This document shows, one piece after another, positions 45,013 to 56,555 of a DNA stretch of 64,000 bases. Position numbers and translations under genes: made by a program. Location: positions 124,001 through 188,000 of the forward strand of contig JAGIAH010000009.1 of NCBI GenBank assembly GCA_017744915.1, given 5' to 3'. The first letter of the stretch is position 1. Every line of letters starts with the position of its first letter. The notes below the pieces were generated by a model. That model was given only the letters and a program-made list of their open reading frames with translations, had not been told where the DNA came from and ran no database searches. Source of the stretch: Agrobacterium tumefaciens (lineage in GTDB: Bacteria > Pseudomonadota > Alphaproteobacteria > Rhizobiales > Rhizobiaceae).

Positions 45013-45891
45013 ATGCTGGTTGCCGCAAGTGAGGCGGAAAAGGCGAAGGGTTTCCACGTCCATCTCGAAGATGGCGATATCGCAGCCTTGATGCGGGCTC
45101 TGCTTAAAAGCGAGCGCCGCGTGCAGAAACTCGAACTTTCCGCAACGACCGTCTGGATCAAGCGCCAGGGCACGGAAACGCCGTCCTGGTGGATAAAGCT
45201 GCAGACCTTTCTCGCAAAGCTGCTGCCCTATACCTTCATGCGCCCATCACCCCCACTTGATGGCGCCGGCCTGATGCGCCGTGAACTCGAAACGCTGCAG
45301 GCATTCAAGGCCCGCGGTTTCCCCGTCCCACCCGTCATCTATTCCTCACGGACAGCGGTTGTGCTCGGCGATGTCGGCCCCACCATCATGGAGCGGATGG
45401 ATATGATAAGGGCGGCCGCGCCTGCGGAACACGACGCCCTGCTCGTGAAATCCGCCGAGGCGCTCGGCGAGTTGCATGCGGCAGGCCTTTGCCATGGGCG
45501 TCCGCATGTGCGCGATTTCTTCCTCCAGGACGGGCGCATAGGCTTCATGGATTTCGAGGAGCGCCCGCAGGAGGTCATGCCGCTTGAGACCGCGCAGGCG
45601 CGCGATATCTGGCTGCTGTTTTTACAGGTCGCGACGCGCGCCTGCGATGCGCCAAAAACCTGCGATGCCGCCTTCGCCCGCTGGCGCGAAAACGCCCCGC
45701 CGCGGGCGCTGGAAGAATTGTACCGCCTGACCGGCATTCTCGGGCGATTTTTACCGCTTGCCCGGTTGATCGGGCGCGTGCGGATGGGTAGTGATCTGCG
45801 ACGCTTTATCATGGCGACCGACTATCTGATGAATGCTGTGAACCCCGAAGCCGCTCTCAAAAAAACCGGCAAGGCAGGAAAAGATGACTGA
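45013..45891 (+). CDS. Protein-kinase-fold protein upstream of pheS
   Basis: The 292-residue protein has a kinase-like catalytic loop [25 protein letters not shown] (near residue 170), with HGxxHxRD in place of HRDLxxxN and a DFE metal motif. This resembles the small lipopolysaccharide (KdkA/WaaP) and BUD32-like kinases. The N-terminal lobe lacks an obvious P-loop. ATG 45013 is used after GGGGGC. Its end overlaps the pheS start by eight bases, implying translational coupling with phenylalanyl-tRNA synthetase. The substrate is unknown. Confidence 0.72.
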   Translation: MLVAASEAEKAKGFHVHLEDGDIAALMRALLKSERRVQKLELSATTVWIKRQGTETPSWWIKLQTFLAKLLPYTFMRPSPPLDGAGLMRRELETLQAFKARGFPVPPVIYSSRTAVVLGDVGPTIMERMDMIRAAAPAEHDALLVKSAEALGELHAAGLCHGRPHVRDFFLQDGRIGFMDFEERPQEVMPLETAQARDIWLLFLQVATRACDAPKTCDAAFARWRENAPPRALEELYRLTGILGRFLPLARLIGRVRMGSDLRRFIMATDYLMNAVNPEAALKKTGKAGKDD

Positions 45892-46966
45892 ACTTGATAC
45901 CTTGAAATCGCAATTGATGTCGGAGATCACTGCCGCTGCCGATGAGCCGGCCATCGAAGCCGTGCGCGTTTCCGCGCTCGGCAAGAAGGGCTCGGTTTCG
46001 GAGCTTCTGAAGACGCTTGGCAGCATGACGCCGGAAGAGCGCCAGACCCGCGGCGCCGCCATCAACCAGCTGAAGACTGAGATCACCGACCTCATCGGCG
46101 AGCGCAAGAATGCGCTGAAGGATGCAGCCATCTCTGCGCGCCTCAAGGCGGAAACGGTGGATGTCAGCCTGCCGGTTCGACAGTCGCCGGCCGAGCGTGG
46201 CCGCATTCATCCGATCAGCCAGATCGTCGATGAAATCACCGCCATCTTCGCGGATATGGGTTTCTCGATCGCCGAAGGTCCGGATATCGAGACCGATTAT
46301 TACAACTTCACGGCGCTGAATTTCCCCGAAGGCCATCCGGCCCGCGAAATGCACGACACCTTCTTCTTCCAGCCGGATGAAAAGGGCGAGCGAAAGGTGC
46401 TGCGCACACACACCTCGCCGGTGCAGATCCGCACCATGGAAAGCCAGAAGCCGCCGATCCGCATCGTCATTCCCGGCAAGACCTACCGTCAGGATTCCGA
46501 CGCCACCCATTCACCGATGTTCCATCAGGTCGAAGGCCTTGTCATCGACAAGAAGGCGCATGTCGGCAATCTGCGCTGGGTGCTGGAAGAGTTCTGCAAG
46601 ACCTTCTTCGAGGTCGACAGCGTCGTCATGCGCTTCCGCCCGTCCTTCTTCCCCTTCACGGAGCCGAGCTTCGAGGTGGATATCCAGTGCGACCGTTCCG
46701 GCCCCATCGTCAAGTTTGGCGAAGGCAAGGACTGGATGGAAATCCTCGGCTGCGGCATGGTGCACCCGAACGTGCTGCGCGCCGGCGGGCTGGATCCGGA
46801 TGAATATCAGGGTTTTGCCTGGGGCATGGGCCTCGACCGCATCGCCATGCTGAAATACGGCATGCCGGACCTGCGCGATTTCTTCAACGCCGATGTCCGC
46901 TGGATGAACCATTACGGCTTCCGCCCGCTCGACATGCCGACGCTGTTCGGCGGTCTGAGCGTTTAA
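45884..46966 (+). CDS. pheS: Phenylalanyl-tRNA synthetase alpha chain
   Basis: The 360-residue class II synthetase subunit has an N-terminal coiled coil (residues 1-90) that binds tRNA, motif 2 around [15 protein letters not shown], and motif 3 with [17 protein letters not shown]. It forms an alpha2beta2 enzyme with PheT, encoded 24 bases downstream. Canonical length. Confidence 0.98.
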   Translation: MTELDTLKSQLMSEITAAADEPAIEAVRVSALGKKGSVSELLKTLGSMTPEERQTRGAAINQLKTEITDLIGERKNALKDAAISARLKAETVDVSLPVRQSPAERGRIHPISQIVDEITAIFADMGFSIAEGPDIETDYYNFTALNFPEGHPAREMHDTFFFQPDEKGERKVLRTHTSPVQIRTMESQKPPIRIVIPGKTYRQDSDATHSPMFHQVEGLVIDKKAHVGNLRWVLEEFCKTFFEVDSVVMRFRPSFFPFTEPSFEVDIQCDRSGPIVKFGEGKDWMEILGCGMVHPNVLRAGGLDPDEYQGFAWGMGLDRIAMLKYGMPDLRDFFNADVRWMNHYGFRPLDMPTLFGGLSV

Positions 46967-46990
46967 TCCGGTTAGCCAAGGAGCAAAGAC

Positions 46991-49414
46991 ATGAAATTCA
47001 CTCTTTCCTGGCTGAAAGAGCATCTCGATACGGATGCGACGCTGGACGAAATTTGCGAACGTCTGACGGCGATCGGTCTTGAGGTCGAGGATGTTGACGA
47101 CAAGGCGGCCTACAAGCCTTTCGTCATCGCCAAGGTGGTTTCCGCTGAAAAGCATCCCGAGGCAGACCGCCTCAAGGTGCTGATGGTGGATGCCGGTGAC
47201 GGCAAGCCGGTGCAGATTGTCTGCGGCGCGCCGAATGCCCGCGCCGGCCTTGTCGGCGCGCTGGCGCGCCCCGGCATGTATGTTCCGGGCATCGATGTGA
47301 CGCTTGCCGTCGGCAAGATTCGCGGTGTCGAAAGCCACGGCATGATGTGCTCCGAAAAGGAGCTCAACATTTCCGACGATCATGACGGCATCATCGATCT
47401 GCCGCAGGACGCGCCGGTCGGCACCTCCTTCGCCGCCTATGCCGGTCTCGACGATCCGGTCATCGAGATCAACCTGACGCCAAACCGTCCGGACTGCACC
47501 TCGATCTACGGCATCGCCCGCGATCTCGCGGCTTCCGGTCTCGGCAAGCTGAAGACGAGGCCTGCGCCGTCCTTCAAGGTGGAAGGTGCTACCCCTGTCG
47601 ATGTGAAGCTGGAACTCGATGATGCGGCGCTCTGCCCCGGCTTTTCCCTGCGCATCGTGCGTGGTGTAAAGAACGGCCCGAGCCCGAAGTGGATGCAGCA
47701 GCGTCTGATGGCGATCGGCCTGCGTCCCATCAATGCGTTGGTCGATATCACCAACTACATGACCTTCGATCAGGGCCGGCCGATGCACGTCTTCGACGCC
47801 GCCAAGGTCAAGGGCGATCTCACGGTTCGCCGTGCGAAAGAGGGTGAGACCATCCTCGCGCTCGACCAGCGCGAATACAAGCTCGGCCCGAATAATGTCG
47901 TCATCGCCGATGAAAAGGGCCTCGAGTCCATCGGCGGCATCATGGGTGGCGAACATTCCGGTTGCGACGAAAACACCGTCGACGTGCTGATCGAGGCCGC
48001 TCTCTGGGATCCGATCAACATCGCCAAGACCGGCCGTTCGCTCGGCATCATCACCGATGCGCGTTATCGTTTCGAGCGTGGCGTCGATCCGGAATATATG
48101 GTTCCGGGTCTGGAACGCACCACCGAACTGGTTCTGGAACTGTGCGGCGGCGTGGCTGGCGAAGCCCGCGTTGTCGGTTACAAGGGCCATCAGCCCAAGG
48201 TCGTGGATTTCCCGCTTGCGGAAGTGAAGCGTCTGACAGGTCTGGAAGTTTCGGCGGAAGAGAGCCTCACCATTCTCAAGGGCCTCGGTTTTGGTGTCGA
48301 GGGAACGGGCGAACGCGTGTCCGCGACTGTCCCGTCCTGGCGTCCTGACGTCGATGGCAAGGCCGATCTTGTGGAAGAAGTCATGCGCATCCACGGCGTC
48401 GACAACATCAAGCCGGAGCCGCTGGAAAGCCTCAGCGCCGTCAATGGCCGCATCCTGACCACGCTGCAGATCCGCACCCGCACCGCGCGCCGCGCGCTTG
48501 CAAGCCGTGGAATGCTTGAGGCCGTCACATGGTCCTTCATCCCGGAAGCGCAGGCGAAACTCTTCGGCGGCGGTTCGCCCGCGTTGAAGCTTGCCAACCC
48601 GATTGCGGCCGATATGTCGGACATGCGGCCGTCGCTGCTGCCGGGCCTTCTGACAGCTGCTCAGCGCAATGCCGACAAGGGTTACGGCGATGTGGCGATC
48701 TTCGAGGTTTCCGGCACCTATGAGGGCGATACGCCTGATACGCAGCGCCGCGTCGCCGGTGGTGTCCGCCGTGGCACGGCCTCGCTCGCGGGCAGCGGCC
48801 GCATGTGGTCCAATGCGGTGAAGGGTGGCGGCAAGCCGGTAGACGTCTATGACGCCAAGGCCGACGCGCTGGCAGTGCTCGAAGCCTGCGGTTTGCCCAT
48901 GGCCAATGTGCAGATCGAAGCCGGCGGCCCCGCCTGGTATCACCCCGGCCGTTCCGGCACCATCAAGATGGGCCCCAAGGTCGTGCTCGGTTATTTCGGT
49001 GAATTCCACCCGAAGACACTGTCTGAATTGGATGTTTCCGGCGCCTATTGCGGCTTCGAAATCTATCTCGACGTCATGCAGGAACCAAAGAAGAAGGCGA
49101 CCCGCACCAAGCCTGCACTTGAGCTTTCGCCCTTCCAGGCCGTCAAGCGCGACTTCGCCTTCGTGGTCGACAAGTCGGTGGAGGCGGGCGCCATCATCAA
49201 GGCCGCAACGAGCGCTGACCGCAAGCTGATCACCGGCGTCAATGTCTTCGATATTTTCGAGGGCGCATCGCTCGGCGAGGATCGCAAGTCGGTGGCTATC
49301 GAAGTCCAGATCCAGCCGGTCGACAAGACGCTGACGGATGAGGATTTCGAGGCGCTGACCGCAAAGATCGTCGGCAATGTCGAGAAATCGACGGGCGGCG
49401 TTCTGCGCGCCTGA
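46991..49414 (+). CDS. pheT: Phenylalanyl-tRNA synthetase beta chain
   Basis: The 807-residue subunit has the N-terminal tRNA-binding EMAP-like fold (about 40-150), B3/B4 editing domain, B5 domains near 400-480, a catalytic-like domain, and the C-terminal FDX-ACB anticodon-binding domain ending STGGVLRA. The editing domain removes Tyr-tRNA(Phe). ATG 46991 has AGGAG upstream. Canonical length and order. Confidence 0.98.
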   Translation: MKFTLSWLKEHLDTDATLDEICERLTAIGLEVEDVDDKAAYKPFVIAKVVSAEKHPEADRLKVLMVDAGDGKPVQIVCGAPNARAGLVGALARPGMYVPGIDVTLAVGKIRGVESHGMMCSEKELNISDDHDGIIDLPQDAPVGTSFAAYAGLDDPVIEINLTPNRPDCTSIYGIARDLAASGLGKLKTRPAPSFKVEGATPVDVKLELDDAALCPGFSLRIVRGVKNGPSPKWMQQRLMAIGLRPINALVDITNYMTFDQGRPMHVFDAAKVKGDLTVRRAKEGETILALDQREYKLGPNNVVIADEKGLESIGGIMGGEHSGCDENTVDVLIEAALWDPINIAKTGRSLGIITDARYRFERGVDPEYMVPGLERTTELVLELCGGVAGEARVVGYKGHQPKVVDFPLAEVKRLTGLEVSAEESLTILKGLGFGVEGTGERVSATVPSWRPDVDGKADLVEEVMRIHGVDNIKPEPLESLSAVNGRILTTLQIRTRTARRALASRGMLEAVTWSFIPEAQAKLFGGGSPALKLANPIAADMSDMRPSLLPGLLTAAQRNADKGYGDVAIFEVSGTYEGDTPDTQRRVAGGVRRGTASLAGSGRMWSNAVKGGGKPVDVYDAKADALAVLEACGLPMANVQIEAGGPAWYHPGRSGTIKMGPKVVLGYFGEFHPKTLSELDVSGAYCGFEIYLDVMQEPKKKATRTKPALELSPFQAVKRDFAFVVDKSVEAGAIIKAATSADRKLITGVNVFDIFEGASLGEDRKSVAIEVQIQPVDKTLTDEDFEALTAKIVGNVEKSTGGVLRA

Positions 49415-49433
49415 GCCAGACAGCTGACGGAAT

Positions 49434-49464
49434 AAAAAAGCCGCGGTGATTGCCGCGGCTTTTT
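49434..49464 (+). terminator. Bidirectional terminator after pheT
   Basis: A 9-bp stem (49438-49446 with 49453-49461) has six A before and five T after. It ends five bases before the stop of the convergent aldo/keto reductase gene, so it can serve both. Confidence 0.92.
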
Positions 49465-49468
49465 GTTT

Positions 49469-50470
<1,002 letters not shown>

Positions 50471-50622
50471 CTGCCTGTCCTTTGTCAGAGCACGCCTTGA
50501 AAACTGTCCCGTGGTTTGCGCGGAGCGTGTATCCAAGACGCTGAATATACCCTTGGGGAGTGGGTATGGGCAAAACATAACGTCCGGTGGTGGCAAAGAT
50601 AATCGCTGCAAATCCGCTCGGC

Positions 50623-50643
50623 TTGTTCTATTATTTAGAACAA
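50623..50643 (+). promoter_or_regulatory. Palindrome abutting the start codon of the second LysR gene
   Basis: TTGTTCT and AGAACAA (50623-50629, 50637-50643) are exact reverse complements over a 7-base spacer. The last base is the A of the start codon, and a TATTAT box at 50629-50634 lies within. No ribosome site is seen. The arrangement suits autorepression and possibly a leaderless mRNA. Confidence 0.6.
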
Positions 50644-51533
50644 TGAACCGTGTGCAACTCTCCCAACTGGCCGTTCTCGCCGCTGTCGCCGAAGGCCGCA
50701 GCTTCCGCAAGGCCGCGGCTGAACTCGCCATTGCGCCGTCGGCCGTCAGCCATGCGGTCTCGTCGCTGGAGGCGAGCCTTGGCTTGCGCCTGCTTCACCG
50801 CACAACCCGCAGCGTTTCGCCGACGGAGGAGGGTAGGCGGCTTCTCGAGACGCTGGGGCCGGCGCTTGCCGATATCGACGCGGTCATCGAGACCCTTGCC
50901 GAACATGGTGGAAGACCGGCCGGTCCCCTGCGCATCACCCTGCCGCGGCTCGCGGCCGAGGATCTGATCGTACCCCGGCTGGGTGAATTCCTGCGGCTCT
51001 ATCCCGATATCTCACTCGAAATCTCGACGGATGATCGCTTCGAAGACATCGTCGCGAAAGGGTTCGATGCCGGTCTGCGGCTCGGAGAACATCTCGATGC
51101 GGATATGATTGCGGTAAAAGCGAGCGGTGTATGGCGTGGGGCTATTGTCGGTTCCCCCGCTTACTTCGCAGAAAATCCGCCGCCGCGCGATCCAAGGGAC
51201 CTCATCCGGCATCGCTGCATCCGTCGGCGCTTCGCGAGCGGTCTGGTTTATCGCTGGGAACTGGAGAAAAACGGCAAGCCGCTGGTGGTCGATGTGCAGG
51301 GACCCTTGATCCTCTCGGACCAGAGCCTCATTCGCCGGGCGGCGATTGACGGGGCAGGGCTTGCCTTTGTTTTCGAGCAGCGGGTCGAGGACGATATCAG
51401 CGAGGGCAGGCTCATCCGCGTACTGGACGACTGGTGCGCGCCCTTCGACGGCTTCTACATCTATTATCCCTCGCGCCGGCAGATGCGCCCGGCGCTGAGG
51501 GCTTTCGTGGATTTCTTCCGTTTCCGGGGATGA
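50643..51533 (+). CDS. LysR-family transcriptional regulator
   Basis: The 296-residue protein has a LysR winged helix in residues 1-60 ([37 protein letters not shown]), then an effector domain that begins near residue 88. ATG 50643 is directly at the conserved N-terminus. It is divergent from the AKR gene and probably controls it. Its stop abuts that of the convergent GNAT gene. Confidence 0.88.
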   Translation: MNRVQLSQLAVLAAVAEGRSFRKAAAELAIAPSAVSHAVSSLEASLGLRLLHRTTRSVSPTEEGRRLLETLGPALADIDAVIETLAEHGGRPAGPLRITLPRLAAEDLIVPRLGEFLRLYPDISLEISTDDRFEDIVAKGFDAGLRLGEHLDADMIAVKASGVWRGAIVGSPAYFAENPPPRDPRDLIRHRCIRRRFASGLVYRWELEKNGKPLVVDVQGPLILSDQSLIRRAAIDGAGLAFVFEQRVEDDISEGRLIRVLDDWCAPFDGFYIYYPSRRQMRPALRAFVDFFRFRG

Positions 51534-51977
51534 TCAGAACGTGATGCGATAGCGGATATGGCCGTCGCTCTTCACGTAGCTGTCGTAAAGCTTCTGGGCC
51601 CGGTGGTTGTCTTCGCCGGTGTTCCAGTACAGCCGCGACCAGCCCTTCTCCTTGCAGATGGCGATAAGATCGTCCATCAGCGCCCGTCCCGTCCCTTTGC
51701 CCCGGATTTCGCCATCGACGAATAAATCCTCCAGATAGCAATCGGGATTTTTCACCCAGGTGGAGTCGTGGAAGTGGTGGATGGCGAAACCGGCCATGCG
51801 GTCGCCCAGCAGGGCCACACGCATCGAAACGCGGGATGCGGGATCGAGGATGCGCGCCCAGGTATGCTCGGTGACGTCATCGGCAAGATCGACATCATAA
51901 AAGGCGAGATAGTCGTTCCAGAGGCGCAGCCATTCCGCCCGGTCAGCCGGCTCAGCGTTACGAATTGCAAGTTCCAT
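51534..51977 (-). CDS. GNAT-family N-acetyltransferase
   Basis: The 147-residue protein shows the acetyl-CoA loop VDGEIRGKGTGRALMDDLI and ends GWSRLYWNTGEDNHRAQKLYDSY, typical of diamine/aminoacid-type GNATs. ATG 51977 begins MELAIRNAEP; a GTG at 51986 overlaps the upstream AKR stop. It lies directly after that AKR gene and is probably co-transcribed. Confidence 0.85.
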   Translation of the reverse strand: MELAIRNAEPADRAEWLRLWNDYLAFYDVDLADDVTEHTWARILDPASRVSMRVALLGDRMAGFAIHHFHDSTWVKNPDCYLEDLFVDGEIRGKGTGRALMDDLIAICKEKGWSRLYWNTGEDNHRAQKLYDSYVKSDGHIRYRITF

Positions 51978-51978
51978 C

Positions 51979-52929
51979 TTATGCACCTGCCTTGTCGAGA
52001 AGGGTCATCATCTCATCGGTCAGTTTCAGGTTGACGGCGCGTTTGAAGCTTTCAAGCTGCGACAGGCTGGTGGCGCTGGCGATCGGTGCGGTTACCGCCT
52101 TTTTCCGTAACAGCCAGGCGAGCGCGATATCGGCGAGCTTGGCCCCGGTCTGTACAGCCACAGCATCCATGGCACCCAGAACGGCAAGGCCACGCGTGTT
52201 GACATATTCGCCCACACGATAGCTGCGGGCGACGCCTTCCGTATCGGCCTTGGCGCGGTATTTCCCGGTCAGGAAGCCGGCGGCGAGGCTATAGTAGTTG
52301 ATGACGCCAATCTCTTCTTTCACACAAAGATCAACAAGCGGACCTTCGAAATCCGCGCGGTTATAGAGATTATATTCCGGCTGCAGCACGTCGTAACGCG
52401 GAAGATTGTTTTTCGCAGCTGTGTCGAGCGCGTTCTGAAGCTCAATCGCGGAATAGTTGGAGCAACCGATGGCGCGGATTTTTCCCTGTTCCTTCAGCTT
52501 TGCGAAGGCGGCAAGCGTCTCTTCCACCGGTACCTCCGCATCCGGTTTGTGGGCGAGATAGAGGTCGATATAGTCGGTTTGCAGCCGCTTCAGCGAAGCC
52601 TCGACAGCCTCTGCGATCCATTTGGCGCCAAGGCCGGTCTTCTGGCCGCGATTGTCGAAACCGACTTTCGTGACGATCACCGCGTCTTCGCGCTTCACGC
52701 TCGACTGTTTCAACCATTTGCCGATGATCGCTTCGGATTCGCCACCCACATGCCCGTCCACCCAGGCGGAATAGACATCCGCCGTGTCGATGGCGTTGAA
52801 CCCGGCGTCGAAAAAGGCATCGAGCAGGGCAAAGGAAGTCTTTTCATCCGCTGTCCAGCCGAACACGTTGCCACCGAAGACGATCGGCGCGATGGAGAGG
52901 CCGGTCCGGCCAAGGCTTCGTTTTTCCAC
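51979..52929 (-). CDS. Aldo/keto reductase (second copy)
   Basis: The 316-residue NADPH reductase has VEKRSLGRTGLSIAP at the N-terminus and the tetrad Asp and Tyr in NAIDTADVYSAW, Lys in VTKVGFD, and His in DLYLAHKPD. GTG 52929 is preferred since GGAG lies seven bases upstream; an in-frame ATG 26 codons earlier lacks one. The two AKR genes in this window are only distantly alike. Confidence 0.89.
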   Translation of the reverse strand: MEKRSLGRTGLSIAPIVFGGNVFGWTADEKTSFALLDAFFDAGFNAIDTADVYSAWVDGHVGGESEAIIGKWLKQSSVKREDAVIVTKVGFDNRGQKTGLGAKWIAEAVEASLKRLQTDYIDLYLAHKPDAEVPVEETLAAFAKLKEQGKIRAIGCSNYSAIELQNALDTAAKNNLPRYDVLQPEYNLYNRADFEGPLVDLCVKEEIGVINYYSLAAGFLTGKYRAKADTEGVARSYRVGEYVNTRGLAVLGAMDAVAVQTGAKLADIALAWLLRKKAVTAPIASATSLSQLESFKRAVNLKLTDEMMTLLDKAGA

Positions 52930-53037
52930 GGGAATGCTCCTGTTGCTGACTTTGCGGCAGGTTAGCAACTGCCCGTCGGCATAACCATTCAATTCCTTTG
53001 ATGGCACTCATCAGCCAGCGGGCGATGGTCGGGAAAA

Positions 53038-54021
53038 TCAGGCCTGAAAACTGCGATAATGGCTGGGCGGGTAACGATTATGCTGTTGCCAGACGCGCCG
53101 CAAATGCCGGGCGGAGGCAAAGCCCGCCCGCTCGGCGATGGCCTCCATATCGAGGCGGCTATTTGCGAGAATGTCGCGGGCGAGATTGACCCGCATCAGA
53201 TTGACGTAGTCGATGACACTGATGCCGGTATGCTCGCGAAACAGGCGCGACAGGTGCCTTTCGCTGAGTGCTGCGATATCGGCCAGCCGTTGCAGCGACC
53301 AGTCCCGCGCCGGTTCCGCCATCACACGATCCTGCACGCGGTGAATGGCGGGATGCATGTGGTTGCGGCCGGTCAGCCAGGGAGAGACCTGTGGGTCGTT
53401 GCCGTTGCGCCTGAGATAGATGACCATGGTTTGGGCAATGCGCGCGGCGACCGCCGGTGATGTCAGCCGCGAAACCACATGCAGCATCAGGTCAATGCCG
53501 GTGGAGATGCCGGCGCTGGAGAAACGGTTGCCATCCTCCACGAAAAGGCGGTTTTCGGCCACCTGCGATAGTGGCGCGATGCGGCGCAGTGCATCGATAC
53601 AGTCGCTGTGCGTGGTGCAGCTCCGTCCGTCGAAAAGCCCGGCTTCGCCCGCCAGCAGCGCGCCGGAGCAAATGGAAATGACTGTTGTGTCGGGCTGCAC
53701 GGCATGACGCAACCAGGCCACCAGCGCCTGCCGTTCCCGCCGTGTTTCCGGTTCGTTTTCGGAACGCGACGTGCTGCCGGATATCAGCAGGAAGGCATCG
53801 TCCGGCAGGGCGGCAGGCAAGGTCTCCAGCCCGCAAATGCCAAGGCCGATCGAGGATTGCTGTATTTCCCGTGCCGCGATGTAGCGGCATTCGAAGGAGA
53901 TATCGTTCTGCTCGTCATTGGCATAGCGGATCACCTGCAGGGGTCCGGCAATGTCGAGCAACAGCGCGTGCGGCGGCACAAGCGTATAAAAGGGAATGAT
54001 GCGTGTGCCGCCTTTATCCAT
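53038..54021 (-). CDS. GlxA-type regulator (DJ-1/PfpI domain plus AraC HTH)
   Basis: The 327-residue protein has a DJ-1/PfpI-like domain (residues 10-190) with the elbow cysteine in VISICSGALLAG, and a C-terminal AraC pair (LADIAALSERHLSRLFREHTG; IAERAGFASARHLRRVWQQHN). ATG 54021 shares one base with the stop of the upstream isochorismatase-like gene (TGATG), so the two are co-translated. It may control that hydrolase. Confidence 0.88.
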   Translation of the reverse strand: MDKGGTRIIPFYTLVPPHALLLDIAGPLQVIRYANDEQNDISFECRYIAAREIQQSSIGLGICGLETLPAALPDDAFLLISGSTSRSENEPETRRERQALVAWLRHAVQPDTTVISICSGALLAGEAGLFDGRSCTTHSDCIDALRRIAPLSQVAENRLFVEDGNRFSSAGISTGIDLMLHVVSRLTSPAVAARIAQTMVIYLRRNGNDPQVSPWLTGRNHMHPAIHRVQDRVMAEPARDWSLQRLADIAALSERHLSRLFREHTGISVIDYVNLMRVNLARDILANSRLDMEAIAERAGFASARHLRRVWQQHNRYPPSHYRSFQA

Positions 54022-54614
54022 CAGGCTGCCGCCTTCAGCGGGGCAAGCGCGTCGCTCACAGTGGCGATGCGCGCGAAGCGACCGGCCAGCACCAGCTCGG
54101 TCCGCTTGCAGATATCGTCTGCGCTGAACACCGTGCCGGAGGCATGTGTCATCGGAAAGGTCAGCGTCGCCTCGGTCACGTAATCGACGCTGTAACCGAG
54201 ATCGGAAGCGTGCCGGGTGGTCGTTTCGCAGCATTGCTCGGTGCGGATGCCGGAGACGATCAGCCGGTTGATGCCTCTCTGCGTCAGCCAGATTTCAAGG
54301 CCGGTGCCGGCGAAAGCCGAGTGCCGGTTCTTGTGAAAGGTGACATCCGGGGTGATCTGCACACCCTCCAGAGCGCGGATATAGCCGCTGTCTTTCGAAA
54401 AGGCGCGGTCGCCATCGACATGGAAAATCTGCACGACGGGGATTCCTGCGGCCCTGGCGCCATCGATCAGCGTCTGTTGCTTCTCGAAATAAGCGGCGAA
54501 CCCGCTCTCCTCGAAATAAGGAGCATGCCGGAAGGATTCCTGAACATCGATAACGAGAAGCGCGGTATTGGAAGAGGACATTTCATGGTTCTCCAGTGAG
54601 TTCATGAATAGCAT
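54021..54614 (-). CDS. Isochorismatase-family cysteine hydrolase
   Basis: The product is up to 197 residues with the triad Asp in LLVIDVQESF, Lys in DVTFHKNRHSAF, and Cys in IRTEQCCETTTRHA. The family hydrolyses amides such as nicotinamide, N-carbamoyl compounds or others; the substrate here is unknown. Two starts are possible: ATG 54614 with AAGGAG close upstream, and ATG 54581 with GGAG at nine bases. It is the first gene of the operon with the GlxA-type regulator. Confidence 0.86.
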   Translation of the reverse strand: MLFMNSLENHEMSSSNTALLVIDVQESFRHAPYFEESGFAAYFEKQQTLIDGARAAGIPVVQIFHVDGDRAFSKDSGYIRALEGVQITPDVTFHKNRHSAFAGTGLEIWLTQRGINRLIVSGIRTEQCCETTTRHASDLGYSVDYVTEATLTFPMTHASGTVFSADDICKRTELVLAGRFARIATVSDALAPLKAAA

Positions 54615-54760
54615 AATTCTCCTTTAATCACGCGGATAAAAGCAACCAGACCGACAAAGGCAGGACAAATCCGGCCAACTTTTATTCGTCGCGTGTCTGC
54701 GGCTTGTCAGAACGTGTGATGGTGGTAAGTTGCCGCTGGATTGCAGAGCGGGAGAATGAA

Positions 54761-55744
54761 ATGCTGCGCTTCGGAATAATCTCGACGGCGAAGATCGCTC
54801 AGGATCACGTCATTCCGGCGATACAGGATGCGGAAAATTGCGTCGTCAGCGCCATCGCCAGCCGCGATCACGCCAGGGCGCGCGCGGTTGCCGACCGTTT
54901 TTCCGTGCCGCATGCCTTTGGTTCCTATGAGGAGATGCTGGCATCGGATGTGATCGATGCGGTCTATATCCCGCTTCCCACATCCCAGCATGTGGAATGG
55001 ACCATCAAGGCGGCCGATGCCGGTAAGCACGTTCTCTGCGAAAAGCCGATCGCGTTGAAAGCAGAAGAGATCGATACGCTTATCGCGGCGCGTGACCGCA
55101 ATGGTGTCATCGTGTCCGAGGCTTTCATGGTCACCTATGCGCCGGTTTGGGCGAAAGTGAAGGAGTTGCTGGCTTCGGGCGCTATCGGCACGCTGAAGCA
55201 CGTGCAGGGCGCTTTCAGCTATTTTAATCGCGATCCCGGCAATATGCGCAATATTCCCGAACTGGGTGGCGGAGCACTGCCGGATATCGGCGTCTACCCG
55301 ACCATCGTCACCCGCTTTGCCACTGGCGCCGAGCCGAAGCGCGTGCAGGCGACAGTCGAGCGTGACCGGGAATTCGGCACCGATATCTATTCCAGTGTCC
55401 GGGCCGATTTCGGCGGTTTCGAGCTGAGCTTTTATCTCGCAACCCAGCTTGCCGCCCGCCAGCTCATGGTCTTCCACGGTACGGATGGTTACATCGAGGT
55501 CAAATCCCCCTTCAACGCCAATCGCTGGGGTGCGGAAGAGATCGAACTGACCAATCAGGCCCATAACCAGTCGCAGGTCTTCCGGTTTCAGGATAGCCGC
55601 CAGTACAAGCTGGAGGCGGAGGCCTTTGCCCGTGCAGTGAAGGGCGAGGGAGAGGTTGTCACCCTGGAAAGCTCAAGGAAGAACCAGCTTTTCATCGACG
55701 CCATCTACCACGCGGCCGAAAAGGATGGCTGGGAGACGGTTTAA
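54761..55744 (+). CDS. Gfo/Idh/MocA-family NAD(P)-dependent oxidoreductase
   Basis: The 327-residue protein has an N-terminal Rossmann domain ([20 protein letters not shown]), the catalytic LCEKPIAL lysine near residue 95, and the C-terminal GFO_IDH_MocA_C domain. It probably oxidises a sugar or inositol derivative. ATG 54761 follows GGGAG. Its stop overlaps that of the convergent GtrA-like gene. Confidence 0.89.
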   Translation: MLRFGIISTAKIAQDHVIPAIQDAENCVVSAIASRDHARARAVADRFSVPHAFGSYEEMLASDVIDAVYIPLPTSQHVEWTIKAADAGKHVLCEKPIALKAEEIDTLIAARDRNGVIVSEAFMVTYAPVWAKVKELLASGAIGTLKHVQGAFSYFNRDPGNMRNIPELGGGALPDIGVYPTIVTRFATGAEPKRVQATVERDREFGTDIYSSVRADFGGFELSFYLATQLAARQLMVFHGTDGYIEVKSPFNANRWGAEEIELTNQAHNQSQVFRFQDSRQYKLEAEAFARAVKGEGEVVTLESSRKNQLFIDAIYHAAEKDGWETV

Positions 55745-56112
55745 TCCGGATCCCGTCGCTGTCTTTGCAGCCGCCAATAGCCGTAGAGGGCCAGCGCCAG
55801 TGCCGCGAGCGCTGAAAGGGCAAGCGGGACAAGCGGCTGCACCAGCGGGTTGCGCCATAGCAGCAGGGCAAAAAGTCCGACGCCGACGAAGCGGGAGATG
55901 AGCGTGACGGCATTCATGAGAAAGCCGTTCAACGCGTCCGGTGCATTTCCATTGGAACGGTTCAGCCGCCAGCTCGTAGCAAGTCCCGCCGCCGCGCCGG
56001 GCAAACGGGCTGCCAGCGGATCGACGCCGAGATAGAAGATAAGAAGGCAGGTGACGGCAAGATCGACGGCCAATCCGCAGATATCGGTCAGCGCGAAGTG
56101 CGGAAGTCTCAA
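55741..56112 (-). CDS. GtrA-like four-helix membrane protein
   Basis: The 123-residue protein has four hydrophobic helices (for example [21 protein letters not shown]) and a short basic end, as in GtrA proteins that move lipid-linked sugars. The conserved FxxxRxxxF motif appears as SWRLNRS. It follows a second small membrane gene by 12 bases. The assignment to GtrA is moderate. Confidence 0.65.
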   Translation of the reverse strand: MRLPHFALTDICGLAVDLAVTCLLIFYLGVDPLAARLPGAAAGLATSWRLNRSNGNAPDALNGFLMNAVTLISRFVGVGLFALLLWRNPLVQPLVPLALSALAALALALYGYWRLQRQRRDPD

Positions 56113-56124
56113 GGGTGTGGGCTT

Positions 56125-56367
56125 TTAAAGTGTCGGCTGCGTGGAGCGCGGGCGCTGCAGCACCAGAAGGCCGATAACGACACCCACGACGCCGAAATTA
56201 TAACCGGCAAGCGCCAAAAGCAGCGACATCAGCGGCACGGCGGTGGAAGAAAGCACCATTGCGACACCATAGGCGCCGATAATCATCATGCAGATGAAAA
56301 CGATGCTGAAGACAGAACGCAACGCAACGGCGGTTACGCCGAGCACCGTGGCGGTAAGAAAGATCAT
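56125..56367 (-). CDS. Small three-helix membrane protein, unknown
   Basis: The 80-residue protein is almost wholly hydrophobic, with two or three helices (LGVTAVALRSVFSIVFICMMI; SLLLALAGYNFGVVGVVIGLLV) and a short polar tail. I do not recognise it. A GGAGG lies upstream of ATG 56367. Co-transcribed with the GtrA-like gene. Confidence 0.68.
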   Translation of the reverse strand: MIFLTATVLGVTAVALRSVFSIVFICMMIIGAYGVAMVLSSTAVPLMSLLLALAGYNFGVVGVVIGLLVLQRPRSTQPTL

Positions 56368-56555
56368 GATGCCGCCTCCTCTTTGGTTGCCGGGTCTGGA
56401 ACAAGACCTAGCGTCTCCTTCCCTAACGAACCCTTGTTTTCTCCTCCAATCCCTGTTTTCCTAACTCGTTAGTTGAGGTTATGGTTTCATCGTCGTTAAA
56501 ATCGGTGAGCCGGTGCCGGCATTTCCGAATCGACGGCTTTTGGTTACAAACGGGC

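Noticed and set aside
46511..49009. 832-codon open frame opposite pheS/pheT
   Set aside because: Both synthetase genes are full length on the plus strand. The antisense frame is open only because of third-position GC bias.
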